Below are positions 63,550 to 64,000 of a stretch of DNA of 64,000 nt, in pieces; position 1 is the first letter of the stretch; each line of letters begins with the position of its first letter. Origin of the DNA: Omphiscola glabra. Its lineage: Eukaryota; Mollusca; Gastropoda; Lymnaeidae. A program made the translations under genes and the position numbers. The stretch covers positions 17,973,284-18,037,283 of the forward strand of contig OZ024808.1 in NCBI GenBank assembly GCA_964017045.1, in the 5' to 3' direction. A model generated the notes under the pieces. It saw only the letters and a list, made by a program, of their open reading frames with translations, was not told where the DNA came from and made no database searches.

Positions 63550-64000
63550 TACATCTGAGTGCAAACTTACATCTGGGTGCAAACTTACATCTGAGTGCAA
63601 ACTTACATCTGAGTACAACTTACATCTGAGTGCAAACTTACATCTGAGTACAACTTACATCTGAGTGCAAACTTACATCTGAGTGCAAACTTACATCTAA
63701 GTACAACTTACATCTGAGTACAAACTTACATCTGAGTACAACTTATATATGAGTGCAAACTTACATCTGAGTACAATTTACATCTGAGTGCAAACTTACA
63801 TCTGAGTGCAAACTTACATCTGAGTGCAAACTTACATCTGAGTACAACTTACATCTGAGTGCAAACTTACATCTGAGTGCAAACTTACATCTGAGTACAA
63901 CTTACATCTGAGTGCAAACTTACATCTGAGTGCAAACTTACATCTGAGTGCAAACTTACATCTGAGTACAACTTACATCTGAGTACAACTTACATCTGAG
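63550..64000. repeat. 18-bp minisatellite running off the window
   Basis: About 25 units of GAGTGCAAACTTACATCT (18 bp), mixed with GAGTACAACTTACATCT (17 bp). The array continues past the right edge. Confidence 0.95.

Overview
This is an animal genomic window, most likely from a gastropod mollusc. It carries spliced genes with GT..AG introns, an AT-rich background, two short hAT elements that look like the SPIN family (known from tetrapods, a kissing bug and the pond snail Lymnaea), and a metazoan Ty3-type LTR retrotransposon. The species cannot be fixed from the sequence alone.

Layout. (1) 93-3846, plus strand: the last six coding exons of NELF-B (NELFB/COBRA1), a subunit of the negative elongation factor that pauses RNA polymerase II. 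Two of its introns hold minisatellites. (2) 3847-11311: AT-rich and gene-free, lying between the convergent 3' ends of two genes; it holds one SPIN-like element. (3) 11312-23314, minus strand: five exons of a small protein that I assign as a homologue of vertebrate C1orf21. The exon phases join cleanly into 182 codons. Its 10.4-kb first intron holds a MITE, a foldback-like element with tandem-repeat arms, a hAT MITE, a second SPIN-like copy and many minisatellites. (4) 24475-33088, minus strand: an apparently complete 8,614-bp LTR retrotransposon. It has 1,402-bp LTRs in which I saw no difference, a 5-bp target duplication, a tRNA-Pro-type primer site and a polypurine tract. Gag and pol share one reading frame and are separated by a single UGA stop in a UGA-CUA context. 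Pol has integrase before reverse transcriptase, the order typical of Gmr1-like Ty3 elements. (5) 33.1-64 kb: a region dominated by minisatellite arrays with unit lengths of about 11-46 bp. Almost all arrays have unrelated motifs. They are separated by short unique stretches, MITEs and LINE 3' ends, and I recognise no conserved gene there.

The window therefore has two real host genes, one probably young and possibly mobile retrotransposon, several DNA-transposon relics, and close to fifty separate tandem arrays. Most long open frames in the right half are by-products of those arrays. The strongest leads are the retrotransposon (domain order, stop-readthrough context, SCAN-like capsid region), the SPIN-like copies, the foldback element with an internal empty-site comparison, and the density and compartment-like distribution of the minisatellites. 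Array boundaries and copy numbers were read by eye and are approximate.
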